DNA of 64,000 nt. Origin: Cololabis saira (taxonomy: Eukaryota > Chordata > Actinopteri > Beloniformes > Belonidae). The notes under the pieces were generated by a model. That model saw only the letters and a list, made by a program, of their open reading frames with translations, was not told the origin of the DNA and did not search any database. The position numbers and the translations under genes were made by a program. Location of the stretch: the NCBI RefSeq assembly GCF_033807715.1, contig NC_084592.1, positions 27,709,919-27,773,918 of the forward strand, given 5' to 3'. Shown here one piece after another: positions 8,916-19,600 of the stretch; the first letter of the stretch is position 1, and the number at the start of each line of letters is the position of its first letter.

Positions 8916-10359
8916 CTACTCAACATCCCACCTGTCAATGCTGCACGGGAATACGAACGTCTTCTCCCTTCTGGCTGTTCCCCCAAGTTTTTGCGGTTTT
9001 GGGAGTTTCATGAGCACATCACCTCTAGGGATGAGTCCTTCATCATTCTCTTTGAATGTGAAGTTGGGCTTTTCATTCACAGAACCATCACAACTTCGCC
9101 TCAGAAACTTTGCACTGATGTCAGTGCCCTCAACGTTGTCCACCATTCCAATGTAATTATAGGATTCTTTTTTACCTGCAAAGTTCACAATGACGAAGTC
9201 ACCAGCAGACAGATTCTTGTCACTATCATCATCTGAGCGACTGTAGACAACAGTTTTTTTCTTGGTTCTGATTTGTTTCGACCCTTTCAGAGTCTTTTTC
9301 TTCTTCTTTTCAGTCTTTTTATTTGCTCTGTCATTGTGTGCCTTCTCCAGCTCCAGGGTTTCTGGAGTGTCGGTCAAGATTTTTGTTTTCACTTTCTTCC
9401 TTTTTATTCTAGGTTTAATTGGTGTGCCTTTAGGGAAGGGAAGTATGTCTTCTGGGGACACATACCCCAAATGGGCAGGAGAACCAGTAGCATCACTTGT
9501 GGACGAGTGTTCAGGACTGATGATTCTGTTCAATGGTTCAGATAAAGTAGCAGGTGGCTCTAGGTCTGGAACTGCTGGGCTATCAGGACTCATGGCATGA
9601 GTTGATTTTACAGGCAGGTCAGCTCTGTTTCCTGGCTCCTCGGGATTTGGCCTGTCTGTGACCATGGATGGGGCATAATCTTCATCTGGAATGGTATCCC
9701 TGCTAAAAGGGAATATGCCTGTTGTTTTAAATCCTGAGATGATGTTCCTCGGTGTCATTGCTGACATGAATGCTTCCTTCACAAGTCCTGGAATGTCATA
9801 TATTGTTGCGGTTTTACCAGGGTTTGTACGCATCCAACCATCCATGGCTCTATTGTAGTAGGTCTTCAGTGGTCCATAGACTGTTTTGTCTAAGGGTTGC
9901 AAGCGATGGGAGGTGTGAGGTGGCAGAGTGAGCATGACAACACCATTTTTCTTTGCAGTTTTCACAGCCTTCAGTGAAATGTGAGATTCATGATTATCAA
10001 GAATCAGCAGAACTGGGTGATCAATAGAGCAGTTTGTGTGACGTATGAAGTGCTCCAGATAGATGACAAAGGTTTCTTCATTCATCCATCCAGATTTTGT
10101 TGCCTGACATATGGATCCTGCTGGTGATCCCCTGATGAAGTGGTCCTTGAAACGGACACGGGGAAAGATGAACATGGGTGGGGCTGCATTTCCAGTGGCA
10201 TTTACTGCACAGGCCACAGTGACAAGCTCCCCTCTTTCAGCAGATGTTACAGAACCCACTTGCTTCTTCCCCTTTTCTGTTACAATTTGCTTTGGTGTCT
10301 GCACTGTTGTAACACCAGTTTCATCCATGTTATAGATCATGTGTGGGGGGAAAATGTAC
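8916..10359 (-). CDS. pogo-family transposase, last exon (DDE_1 catalytic domain and C-terminal domain)
   Basis: Cut-and-paste transposase acting on its own terminal repeats. The exon opens with YIFPPHMIYNMDETG, holding the first catalytic Asp. LLILDNHESH holds the second and RLQPLD the third, with 35 residues between the last two (a DD35D arrangement). Between them are the family blocks VTSAERGELVTV and APPMFIFPR. TGIFPFSRD closes the catalytic domain. A lysine-rich linker follows (about residues 330-390: KKTEKKKKKTLKGSK). The C-terminal small domain begins SAGDFVIVNFAGKK and ends at a natural stop. The open frame extends to an ATG at 10394, but that ATG lies in the intron. The acceptor at 10360-10361 gives the real exon start, and its phase fits the upstream exon. 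No stop interrupts 480 codons, so the copy is young. Confidence 0.85.
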
Positions 10360-10470
10360 CTGAAATAACATTCAAAATTAGTGCTGTTAATCAAAGAAGC
10401 TTAAAGTAGTTTGAGGTTGCAGATTTAGTCAGTTTATGTGGTAGGCCTTGTCTATCAATCATAATGTTAC
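10360..10470 (-). other. Intron of the pogo-type transposase gene (GT-AG)
   Basis: On the minus strand the upstream exon ends GTGATGGACAG and the intron begins GTAACATT. The intron ends TGTTATTTCAG before GTACATTTTC. Joining gives SVMDR-YIFPP in one frame, which is the continuous protein expected in this family. Confidence 0.75.
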
Positions 10471-10612
10471 CTGTCCATCACTGAAGTGAGGTTATCGAAG
10501 AACTCCCCCACATTGTGCCTATTAAAGGCAGTGGCTCTTCCGAGAGAGGTTGCTTCAGGAGTGCGGCATGACAGATGGTGGCCCATCCTAAAACTCATGA
10601 ACCAATCACGTC
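10471..10612 (-). CDS. pogo-family transposase, middle exon (CENP-B-type HTH)
   Basis: On the minus strand this 142-bp exon encodes RDWFMSFRMGHHLSCR and then TPEATSLGRATAFNRHNVGE, ending FFDNLTSVMD. This is the second half of the CENP-B-type DNA-binding domain ('dWl..Fl.Rh..ls.r.pE.tS..Ra..fn...v..Ff..l'). An acceptor TTTTATAG precedes it at 10613-10620. No stop or shift is seen. In the family this domain binds the terminal repeats. Confidence 0.75.
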
Positions 10613-10885
10613 CTATAAAAGGTTAAAAGTTGATATATATCAGGGGTGCCTAATCCTGGTCCTTGAGGGCCCCTATCCAGCATGTTTTAGATGTTAATCA
10701 GACAAGCTAATAGTTTAACTAGAATCAGGTGTGCTGAATTGACCAGGATGGTTATCTTTTTATTGATCCTTTATTCAACCATTGCAGTTTACGTTGAGAT
10801 TTACATAAGAATGATGGTGGGCATTTCCCTGAAAAAAAAATATTAATATTCCCTATTATTATAAATGTACAAGGCAGTAGTTTGC
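10613..10885 (-). other. Putative intron 1 of the transposase gene, containing a repeat fragment
   Basis: The 3' splice site is clear (TTTTATAG on the minus strand). At the 5' side the frame requires exon 1 to end after GCTGTGG, followed by GCAAAC. The donor would then be GC rather than GT, either a GC-AG intron or a decayed donor. A foreign repeat lies inside (10641-10748). Confidence 0.4.
10641..10748. mobile_element. Short dispersed fish repeat fragment (hAT-type MITE end)
   Basis: CAGGGGTGCCTAATCCTGGT, then CCTTGAGGGCC and near the end AATCAGGTGTGCTGAATTGA. This order is typical of a common teleost non-autonomous repeat with 'caggggtgtccaatcctgctcc' termini. No TSD was resolved. It sits wholly inside intron 1, so it would not disturb the coding exons. 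Confidence 0.5.
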
Positions 10886-11108
10886 CCACAGCTCTCTGAC
10901 CAATGAGAGGGAACTCCTTCTCCACTCCAATCCGAAACCCAGCCATGGTCTTGGAAGTGAACTGCAGCCTCATTGTTGTCATTTCAATGTACTGTTCCTC
11001 TTCTGCAGTGTTGAACGTGGCAGGTGGAGTTGCAACAAACGGATCTCTAATCCAGTCGTATTTGGCACTGCCATCCAGAGCCCTGCTTATAGCGGGACTG
11101 TTTTCTTC
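10886..11108 (-). CDS. pogo-family transposase, upstream exon (N-terminal HTH region), 5' truncated
   Basis: On the minus strand the frame reads AISRALDGSAKYDW, TFNTAEEEQYIEMTT and later MAGFRIGVEKEFPLI, ending QRAVG. This corresponds to the linker between the psq-type and CENP-B-type helix-turn-helix units of pogo transposases. The start codon and first helix-turn-helix are absent: sequence beyond 11108 belongs to a different, GC-rich hAT-type element. The exon end is inferred from frame. Confidence 0.55.
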
Positions 11109-11880
11109 ATCCCGCCCCCGCTGAATTTCTGACCATTACCGGCCGCACCCGCAACGTGTGTTACACGGCTGGTTTGAACGCAGTCCCGCAAATCTCTGAG
11201 AGTTCATGCCCACACAATAATAGATATGCAATCATTTTGTGTCTTCCCCCATCCCGCAAGAGAAATATCCGAAACAAATCTATCTGATTTAATGTTAACA
11301 TGATCATTGTGGAGCTTGATGGATGATTGACAGTTCATATGCACCTGACCGAAAGTTAGATCAAATCCATCATTGTCATCATTGCATGCTTTTTTGCCTT
11401 TCGCGCAGCATCAACTATGTGATTGAGGTTATAGCAACAAGGCTGTGAGTGGCTCAAATAACACTAAAAAATAACATAAAATAAACAAAGTTAACAAATT
11501 AATTTAACAAATGATTCGCTTGGCCATTACTTTGCTGTGGAGGAAGAGAATGCTGCTGACCAACTGCTGGTTCCAATCCCTGCGTCTCTTCCAAGATGTG
11601 CCACAGACACTAAACGCAGTTTCTCCAAATATCTGACTTTCCTTGCCTTGTCTTTGATTTGTAAAGACCTTATTTGAGGTTTGTTTTCCACGTCATTGAT
11701 TTCCACCTTGTCGCTAGACTACATCCCGATCCCGCATTGTTTTTTTTTTGGCCGCACGCTCCCGCCCGCAGGAGAGTTCAAACCGCCCGCTCCCGCGAGA
11801 TTTGCGCTCGGTCCCGCGCCCCTCCTGCAGTACCTCCGCGCCCCCCTAGTGGGGCGTGCCCCACAGTTTGAAAACCGCTG
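11100..11880 (-). mobile_element. hAT-family transposon remnant with transposase dimerisation block
   Basis: The right end, read inward from 11880 on the minus strand, is CAGCGGTTTTCAAACTGTGG, a typical hAT terminal sequence. The next blocks are the C-rich 'CCCGCTCCCGC' type seen in vertebrate hAT elements. On the minus strand at about 11650-11515 the frame reads FGETAFSVCGTSWKRRRDW followed by VSSILFLHSK. This matches the hAT C-terminal dimerisation signature ('S.aG....krR..L.p..v..l.FL..n'). The 8-mer after the end (GTGTAGTG) was not found on the other side, so the left end is deleted. It abuts the truncated pogo exon. Confidence 0.6.
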
Positions 11881-14087
11881 GTGTAGTGTGACATTAAAAT
11901 AACCTTCTAAAACAGTCTACAGCCAACAAGTGCGATCACCAAAGCATGGGGAAGTGTTTTAAGAGTGTTTTAACATATTTGGTTGGGTTCTATTTAAAGT
12001 GAAACCTCCTTTAAAAATGCTCAGAGCAAAATGTTAGGGTCCAAACATGTGCGTTTGTTTGCATATGGGTGCCATTTATAACTGTTTATTTTATGTGCAC
12101 AGGTTCATTTCAGGATTTATATTTGGCAAGTTCTGGATTAATTGCTGTTGTGGGAAACAAATTGCAGGGTATGAGCTTCTGACAAGTGAGAGGACGTGTG
12201 GAATTGTAATTGCCCGTATGCCGTACGCATACGACCAAGCACATAAGAGCTCAGATAAATTAATCTGTGAAACTTTATACATGGCAGATGATGAAATCCA
12301 CTTCAAAACGTAACCTCATTAACAAATGATGATCTTGCTTCACTCTTGACAGAGGCAGGACTTGACTTCTACGCAGCCGTTGCAGCATTTGGAGAACAAT
12401 GTTCGAGCTGGAACACAGCACTCCAGATACATATGCAATGGGTTTATTTTAAAACCACGGGGGCTGGGATGGGGACTGGTAAATCCAACCTCTGAGCTAA
12501 GCAAGAGAGTGTTCTTGAGACGCAGACAGGCCCTTCTCTGAGGAGGTGCATGTTTGTGCACGCATGCCTGTGAGTGTGTTTGTGATTGAGATAGAGGGAG
12601 CAGACAGCATTCACTGAGAGCCGAGGGGTCAAAGTCGTGAAGAAATTGCACATTCAGCATTTTTCCAGGGGGTGGGGGAGTGGTGGTGGGGGTGCGGGGG
12701 TTGGGGGTTTGGGCTGGAAGACACAGGTGGTGCTGTTGAACGTGCCAGTGAGCAGCAAATCTAACAAGTCTAATCAGGTCTTATCTGGCTCTGCTACAAT
12801 TTCATGGCTGTTTGAAGCAAGTGGGCCATGTTCCCCAGATGTTTGGTGGAGGATGTTATCTAGAGAAAGTTTCCATAATGCATTTTCAAGCTATGAGGAG
12901 AAAAGGGGGGGGGGGGGTGGCATGTACACAAGAGATATCATTCCTACAACGTTGACAGGAAGCCTTTTGAGCTCGCATTGGCTTTTACAAAGTAAGTTTA
13001 TACTTTAGGGACAGCAGCCCAGTTATATTTTGTGATTGATGGTGTTTTAACACACAAAAGGCTTTGATGTTAATGCCAAATGTGGGTTGCAATCATTATA
13101 TTCTGACAATCTGAGCAGTGTTCTTGGGACAAGAATGGATTGTACTTCTCCACATTTGTACGTGATAAAGAAAATCAGCGTGTTTAAGAATTATTGTTTC
13201 TCACCAAACTCCAAAGTGTGTTTGTGTTTTTTTGTTTTTGTTTTTTACCCAGTGGCTGAGAATCTTAGTAAATGTGTGTTTGTTTGGGTTTGTCTTGAAC
13301 AATGCCTGCCATCTGCAGCTCACATGATCATGAATATGTGCAAACAATATGTTTTGTTAGTAGCAATAATTAAATTTCAGAGGCATTTTAGAGTTGCAAC
13401 ATTCACCGCTCAGCTTTCTTACAGGTAAAAATGATCATCTTGTTACAATGCAATGTTTTGCTGGCAAAACCTGCATCCTCGCATTCACATGAATGTGATT
13501 TTGACACCTTTTTCAGCTACCTAAAAAACACATCCTCCAAACATGTTGATATTATTCCCCTACAGTCGCTGCCTCCTTCAGCAGGTCAGCAGTGACTCCC
13601 TCAACACATTTTTAGGTAGTGCCAAAAAAAACAGAACAGTTTCAGGTGTACATTTCATAATAATAGAAAAAAACATGTTCATTTAGCCTATAAACTCCCC
13701 ATATACCGATCTGATAGCACCTTGTGGCATCTCATGGGAAGCTCGTGGGAAGCGATCCTAATCCACATAGACCCCACTCCACAACGCACAATACCCAAGG
13801 TATTTGCTAATGTTGCTGTCACTAATATCCAAGTACAACACCCTCTTGTTTTTGTCTTGTTTTTTTTGTCGAGACACTTTGTCCAGATCCATTATGTTAT
13901 GGTTGTTTAGTGTAAGCTATAAACAAGTTTGATAAATTATCCCATTTCCCTAAACAGTAAGGTTGCCGTCACTTAATTCTCTTCAGTTCATACTCACAAT
14001 ACACGTATTTACCTTTCGTTTTCCATCGATACAAGTTTTGTTTTTTTATTGTCTTCCACTCATTTTGTTACAGGGCTTTTTGTTGTA
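11881..14087. other. Mostly unique AT-rich DNA, no gene recognised
   Basis: No coding signal recognised on either strand. Local features are a G-rich run at about 12661-12715 and a G14 tract at about 12905-12918. Confidence 0.5.
12661..12715 (+). repeat. G-rich tract with G-quadruplex potential
   Basis: Runs of GGGGG, GGGGG, GGGGG and GGGGG separated by 1-6 bases (GTGGGGGAG, GGTGGGGGTGCGGGGGTTGG) satisfy the usual four-run pattern on the plus strand. Confidence 0.6.
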
Positions 14088-14519
14088 CAAAGTCTGTTGT
14101 ACAAAGTCTGCAGGCACGCCACTTTTTACGCTCACGGTCGGATATACAAAAATTGATTTGAACGTAGAAAGTTGCGGTCTTTCACACACACACACACACC
14201 AAGGCTGGCGTACGCACTTTTCTGAGGTTTTGTCCGTTGGCGACACTCGTTGGTGATGCAGTGAAGTGCAGAATATGAGGAAACGTGATGTCAACAATAA
14301 GTTCACGACCACATGAAGGACACGACAGTCCCCACATGACCAAATAAGTTACACAAGAGTGGAGCTGCAACAATCTCACAATCAACCACATGATCTGAAA
14401 ATACAACTACAAGCAGGAGCTCAACGATGGAACCCGCAAATCCTGATGGCAGCCTTGGTTCCGTTAGAGGAACCTGCTGATGGCAGGATCAGGAGCGAGT
14501 CTTCAGGGACCAGACTGAC

Positions 14520-14551
14520 CTGCTGGTCCAGGACTAAGACTGGACCAGCAG
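14520..14551. repeat. Short perfect inverted repeat
   Basis: CTGCTGGTCCAG ... CTGGACCAGCAG, 12-bp arms with an 8-bp loop. Nearby words 'CTGGACCAGCTGCTCC' echo it. Function unknown. Confidence 0.7.
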
Positions 14552-15590
14552 CTGGTTTAGGTACCAAGAGGATCTTTTGGATCTCTGCCCTGCACTGGAC
14601 CAGCTGCTCCGGTTCAGACCAACATGATGCTTTCAGCTGGAGCTGCTACAGGTCGGACATCTCAGTCTCCATGACGACCGTATGGGACGAGTACTGGAGA
14701 TTAAAGCCAGATCCTAAAACATCCCATAACTGTGTCTGGACAGAAAAACATTAAAATACATTTTGCAGCAAAGAACCGGTTCTGTAAAGTTGTCTTTTAA
14801 AATAAAACTAAGATGTCACTGAAAGGTTGGTTGGTACGAACTGATGTGACTCAGAAATGAATGAATGAAGTTGAATGAATGAGGTTTTTATTGAATGTTT
14901 AGGTAACTTTCAGAGTCTTTAATCGAGTCGGCTGCAGGTGCTGCAGGATCCAGAAAGTGTTTCTCCGGTGATGGAGTCCGGGACCGAGACCGGTCTGTCC
15001 TCCTGCGGATGCAACACTCCGAGATACAGCAACTTTGCTCTTTATTTCTCACGTTTGCGCCTCGATAATCCCGTCGGCACAAGTTGTCTTTCTGCAGCAG
15101 AGGAATCAGATCGTGATGCTTCATGTTTTAAATATAAGTTTATATTGTTCATATTGTTATACCTACTTATGAGAGAGGTGATCGCGGACATCCACAATGT
15201 GTAGGACTCAATACACGTGTACATTGGTCTTAATCCGTCAGAATATAATACGCGTGACAATAAAGCGGAACGAGGAGCCGTTTTCATCCACAAACTTAAG
15301 TTCTGGTGTCGGTTCTTAAAATACAAACAAGAATAGCAGAGTGTAATGATGCACTGACGCTGCTCATAAACATTCACAAATCCTTACGATCATAATAAAA
15401 CCACAACTCTTCACGGAACGCAACACAAAGCAAAGAACAACATTACCCATAATGCAATGCAGCTTAAATCGGAAGAAATGCCCCCAAATAAATTATTTTT
15501 TCCAGGCCTCAACTTTTTACAGGACTGTCTCCAGCTTACAGCCGATGTTTTTTTTATTTGTTTTACTTGTTTTTGCAAGTTCCTTGTTAA

Positions 15591-16398
15591 AGGGATTGTG
15601 ACATGAAAAACACATTTTTCTTGATTTTTTGTGTTTTGTTGGGTGTCTTGACATCAATTACACCCAAAAAACAACGAACTTTTAACATTCAGTGTATTGT
15701 GTGCTTTCTGGGATTTTCCGCATAACTATGCAAAAACGGCGCATGTGGTTTGGTGGCGGGCCGTTACGTAACGGCCCGCTAAATCACCGCCCCCTCCACC
15801 CAGCTCCCTGCCTCCTCTCCTCTCCAGTGCACCATAAAGGCTGATTTATGGTTCCGCGTTACACCGACGCATAGCCTACGGCGTAGGGTTACGCGGCGAC
15901 GCGCACCATACGCTGAACCCTACGGCGTAGGCTCTGCGTCGATTTAACGCGGAACCATAAATGAGGCTTAACACGGAGCAGTTTAGAGCCTCTTTTGTTC
16001 TAATCACCGGAGGAAAACTGCTAAGAAGACCCGCGGCCACTGACTGGACTTAAGATAAGGGGACAGTGCTGCTTGCATGCCTTTATTTTTATGATTGTTT
16101 GCTGTGGTTCGCCCTCCTGCTTTTCCGTGCATGCTTCGCCTGTCGCTCCCTCTCCGACGCCGCTGTGAGCGTATGGCTGGAGGAGGAGGAGGTTTGGAGG
16201 AGGAGCGGAGCAATGATTGACAGGAAAGGGGGGAAAGGAAGCATTTTTCACGGCGCAAAAAATCACTGTAATAAAAAGCCAGGAAAAGAGTACTAGATTG
16301 AAGTTTTTCTTGTTACACTCTTTTAGACACATTTGAGGGATGTTGGCCAAGACTTTTAATAGTGTTAAAAGCATGTTAAAAATGATGTCACAATACCT
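15591..16398. mobile_element. TTAA-target DNA element (Kolobok/piggyBac type), non-autonomous
   Basis: TTAA at 15587-15590 and 16399-16402 flanks inverted ends. The left end reads AGGGATTGTGACATGAAAAA; the right end, reverse-complemented, reads AGGTATTGTGACATCATTTT. No transposase frame is visible in the roughly 800 bp. A 131-bp Harbinger-type MITE is inserted within it. Both superfamilies named use TTAA. The AGG start is compatible with either, so the assignment is left open. Confidence 0.75.
15838..15968. mobile_element. 131-bp palindromic PIF/Harbinger-type MITE
   Basis: TAA at 15835-15837 and 15969-15971 flanks a nearly palindromic unit. It starts AGGCTGATTTATGGTTCCGC and ends with its complement (TAACGCGGAACCATAAATGA + GGCT). 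The inner words CCTACGGCGTAGG are themselves palindromic. The 3-bp TAA duplication is the Harbinger hallmark. A sibling copy lies at 36098-36217. Confidence 0.85.
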
Positions 16399-16626
16399 TT
16401 AAGATGGGCGGATTTAATGGATAATTATCTGCATTATCATATTCAAATGTTTGTATTTGAGGGAGGAGACAGGGCGGAGTGTTGTGCTTCCGCATGTGCA
16501 CTCAAATCCACGCTGATTGAAGAAACCTGTGTGGATTTGGGCGTATGCACAGTTTTGAACATCAAAATTTTTTTTGCGCACGGATTCACGTTGAAATCCA
16601 CGTACTTTTTGTACATGAGGCCCCAG

Positions 16627-19600
16627 GTGTTTCAAAGGTGGATCATTGCAAGGATATGAGCTAAAATAGACAATTAAAAATGGAGGATATTAAGAGGTGT
16701 AACAGTATTGTACACAGTGTGAAAACAATAAATTCTTAAGATTAGAGAAAATTGACCCCTAATAAGGAGTATTATAAAATGATGGATGTGTAAATAAGCA
16801 TTATGGGTTCTCTAAGCTAAACAGTACTACTGTTCCGCCTGGCATTGACTGATTTGTATCACACCGATCCCATTCACTTTCTGTGAAGTGAAGGGGTATG
16901 TGCAATGCCCAATGCAACGCCTCTCAGGAAGGCATTCCATCCATGTACTGGATCAAAAATATTGAGCTTGGCTAACCTTATGCAAATGAATGTGTGCAAA
17001 GCAAACACCATCATTGTAATTTCCGGGTTAAGAACAGCAAGGAAATATTAATAATTGTGGGTCATCAAATGACCAATAGCAGTGGTCTCCGAAAGCGATT
17101 AAATCTCCACTGAGATCCATGTTAAAATGCCCAACTTTGCAGCAGAATTATTACTACTATTAGTATTGTACCACATCACATAAAATTTAATAAAATATCA
17201 CATTCATGTACAATTAAGAAGGGGTTGACTTTTGATAGGCAGCCCAGCAGAGCCAATAGGGGGCTGCCATCATCACCTTAGCCACTGTATTGACTTCTGA
17301 GCAAAGTAAGTGAGCTGTGAAGAAAGACCTAACAGAGCATTGTCGTCCATAGATTGAGTGCATGCTTCTTTTCACATAGATTAGTTTCTTTCATACTACA
17401 TTATTCTTCTCACGTTACATCATTGTGCAGAAAACTGACTCTTGATCAAGCCAAAGCAGCAGATATAAGGACAGTAAAATGGGCTTTTATGTCAAAAAGG
17501 AGCCATTTGGGGATTTTTAAGTTCTGTTTGTCTCAATGATTGTGATTCTTGCAATTGATCAACTTACAGAAAAACAGAAACAGGCCCCTTAGCCAAAATC
17601 TTAAGTTATGTAATGCCAAAAAGAAAAAACAACTCCTCCTGTTCATGTTTTAATTAGTTTTTGACAAGTCTGAGCCTTCAGAGGTCATTTTCTTGGAAGA
17701 ATCTAGGATTTCTATGGTGGTGTGGTCACTAAAGGCTCATAGCAAAACCCAGTCTGCATTGTGTGTTCAAAAGAGAAAGCAAAAGAGATGAATGATGTAT
17801 TCTCCGTGTTTTCTTTTCTTACTTGAATTGACCACATTGTATTATTATTAAGGTTTGCTGAATCATTTTTCAAGGGAAAAGCATACATAAACTAACCCCA
17901 ATACCCTGAACTGATCAACTTCAACTGCTGAAGTGCTATTTGCTTTGTGTAATAAACCTAATTCATGTTTCGAAGCCAGTTAAAAAAAAATATTACACAC
18001 TTTCACATATTCCATGAACTTGGACTAACCAGACAAATCAATTGTTTGCTTGTGAAACACGGCCTTGCAGCAGAGTATTTTGTGTCTCCCATAAGTGCAT
18101 AAGTGAGTGCATCCGTCCTGTCCTCATGTGTTTGCACTAAAATTTCATGACCTTGCTTCCCGCATGTAATCTTCCGACAACCTTCTGACATCCTCAATAA
18201 AACTTCATTGTGGGAATGCATGCATGCATGTAAACCACAAAGCTTATTCTCACTGCTCCATGCTCCAAGTGGGACTCATAACCACACCCATATCTAAAAT
18301 GCTGTAAATACCACGTCCCTGCACACCAAAAGGAAAAAAAAAAAGCTTTAAGTAACAGGTGCTTTGCAAGAGTCTTTTTTTTCTTCCTTTTTTTGCTATT
18401 GAGCAAATTTCCTGACATGTTAAATAATGATGTCGATAGAATGTTGCAAATGGCTCACCCGAGGGTTGTAGCTGCAATGTGTTCTTGGCTAACTCTTCCC
18501 ATTGAGTATATGCAGCCAAAGAAAGGTTCGCTTTTGCATCACAAATCAAAAGGTGAGGGGTTGTTGTAGCTAAATGAAAACAGAAAAACCTGAGGGTTCA
18601 AGGTATCACAATGTTACTGTGTTTAGCACTGGAGGCTTGCAGCAAACCTGTTCCTGCCTTGAACCTTGGCTATAGGCTCTTTTCATGTGGAATTTGTAGT
18701 CTTCCTGGACTTGCATGGGTTTTTTCTCCAGGTGCTTTCGATTCCCTTTACAGCCAAACATATACATGGTGTGGTAATACCATTAATGATTCACTAATTC
18801 CTGCCAATTAATCCATCCATATATAACTTTTGCAAGGTGCACCCTGTTTCATCTAATGTCAGCTATGGCACCAGCCCCCCAAAAACCCTGAACAAATCAG
18901 AGCTGGTTTAGACAACTACAGATAGAGTTGAATATTCAGGTTTAGCATTCATACAAAATAAGTAGTTTTCACATCATTTCAAAAATAAAAAGGAAATGTA
19001 AAAGTGCATTCAATGCCGTGGCAGATTCCAATGTTTAATGCTTTTTAGACCATATATAATTTTTCTGACAACTGTTAACAGCGAGGACGTTATCTTCTGT
19101 CATACTTAAAAAGAAACATCCAAATAGTGATAAGCTTGGTGTAACTCATTTCAAAAGTGGTGCTAGGGCCTGACTGAAGGTTAGTGTGTGCTGAGTTTGT
19201 AGTGAAAACAAGCTGGACGCACAGTAGAAAAGTTCATCTTATCATTTTCAACCATTGCTTCGTTCAGTTGGACATGATCTTTGAATTATTGATTTATCTA
19301 TTCAAAGTTGCAGGGGGCAGGAGCTTTTCCAGTAGTTTTTTCTGGAGTTAGGGGACACCTTGGTGTTGTCATCAGTTCAACACAGGACTAATACATAGAT
19401 GCAGACAACCATCTTATTCAGGTTTTCTCAAAAAACAGGTTATATGAACCATTTTGTAATATTTGAATTTATTTGCGTATTAAATGTATTTAACTGTATG
19501 GCAGCCCTAGATTTTGAATTAGTTAAACAGCTTGAAGCAGTTATAGATAAATCATGACTACATACAATTGGTTAATGGGGATTTTTGAGGACATTCTAAA

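Larger units (their letters stand above)
8514..11108 (-). mobile_element. pogo-type DNA transposon (TA target), one terminus and most of the transposase kept
   Basis: A terminus TAGGGGAGAGCGGGGTGAAT lies at 8518, next to an array of subterminal motifs (8532-8781). It is followed on the minus strand by a transposase with catalytic DDE_1 motifs and two upstream exons. The other terminus is missing: coding sequence stops near 11108, where hAT-derived DNA begins. The transposase frame is intact through the catalytic domain and C-terminus. Nonetheless the lost 5' terminus makes the copy immobile by itself. Confidence 0.8.
14088..16626. mobile_element. Harbinger-like fish element (outer level of a three-level nest)
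   Basis: The left part contains GTACAAAGTCTGCAGGCACG, then GGCGTACGCACTTTTCTGAG and GTTGGCGACACTCG. The right part ends CACGTACTTTTTGTACATGA + GGCCCC. 'Gggcctcatgtacaa' termini with repeated 'gcgtacgcac' words are typical of a common teleost PIF/Harbinger-like family. No TSD could be fixed. Two other elements interrupt it. A 131-codon open frame inside it (14359-14754) resembles no transposase I know. Confidence 0.45.

Noticed and set aside
8938..9600. Plus-strand frames of 72-112 codons
   Set aside because: Antisense shadows of the pogo-type transposase exon.
10360..10394. Use of the ATG at 10394 as the transposase start
   Set aside because: The bases lie in an intron with a correct acceptor. 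The exon-exon join gives the family's continuous protein.
14359..14754. 131-codon plus-strand frame with many W, S and T
   Set aside because: No recognised motif, inside a repeat-like region with an inverted repeat. Could be chance, so not called as a gene.
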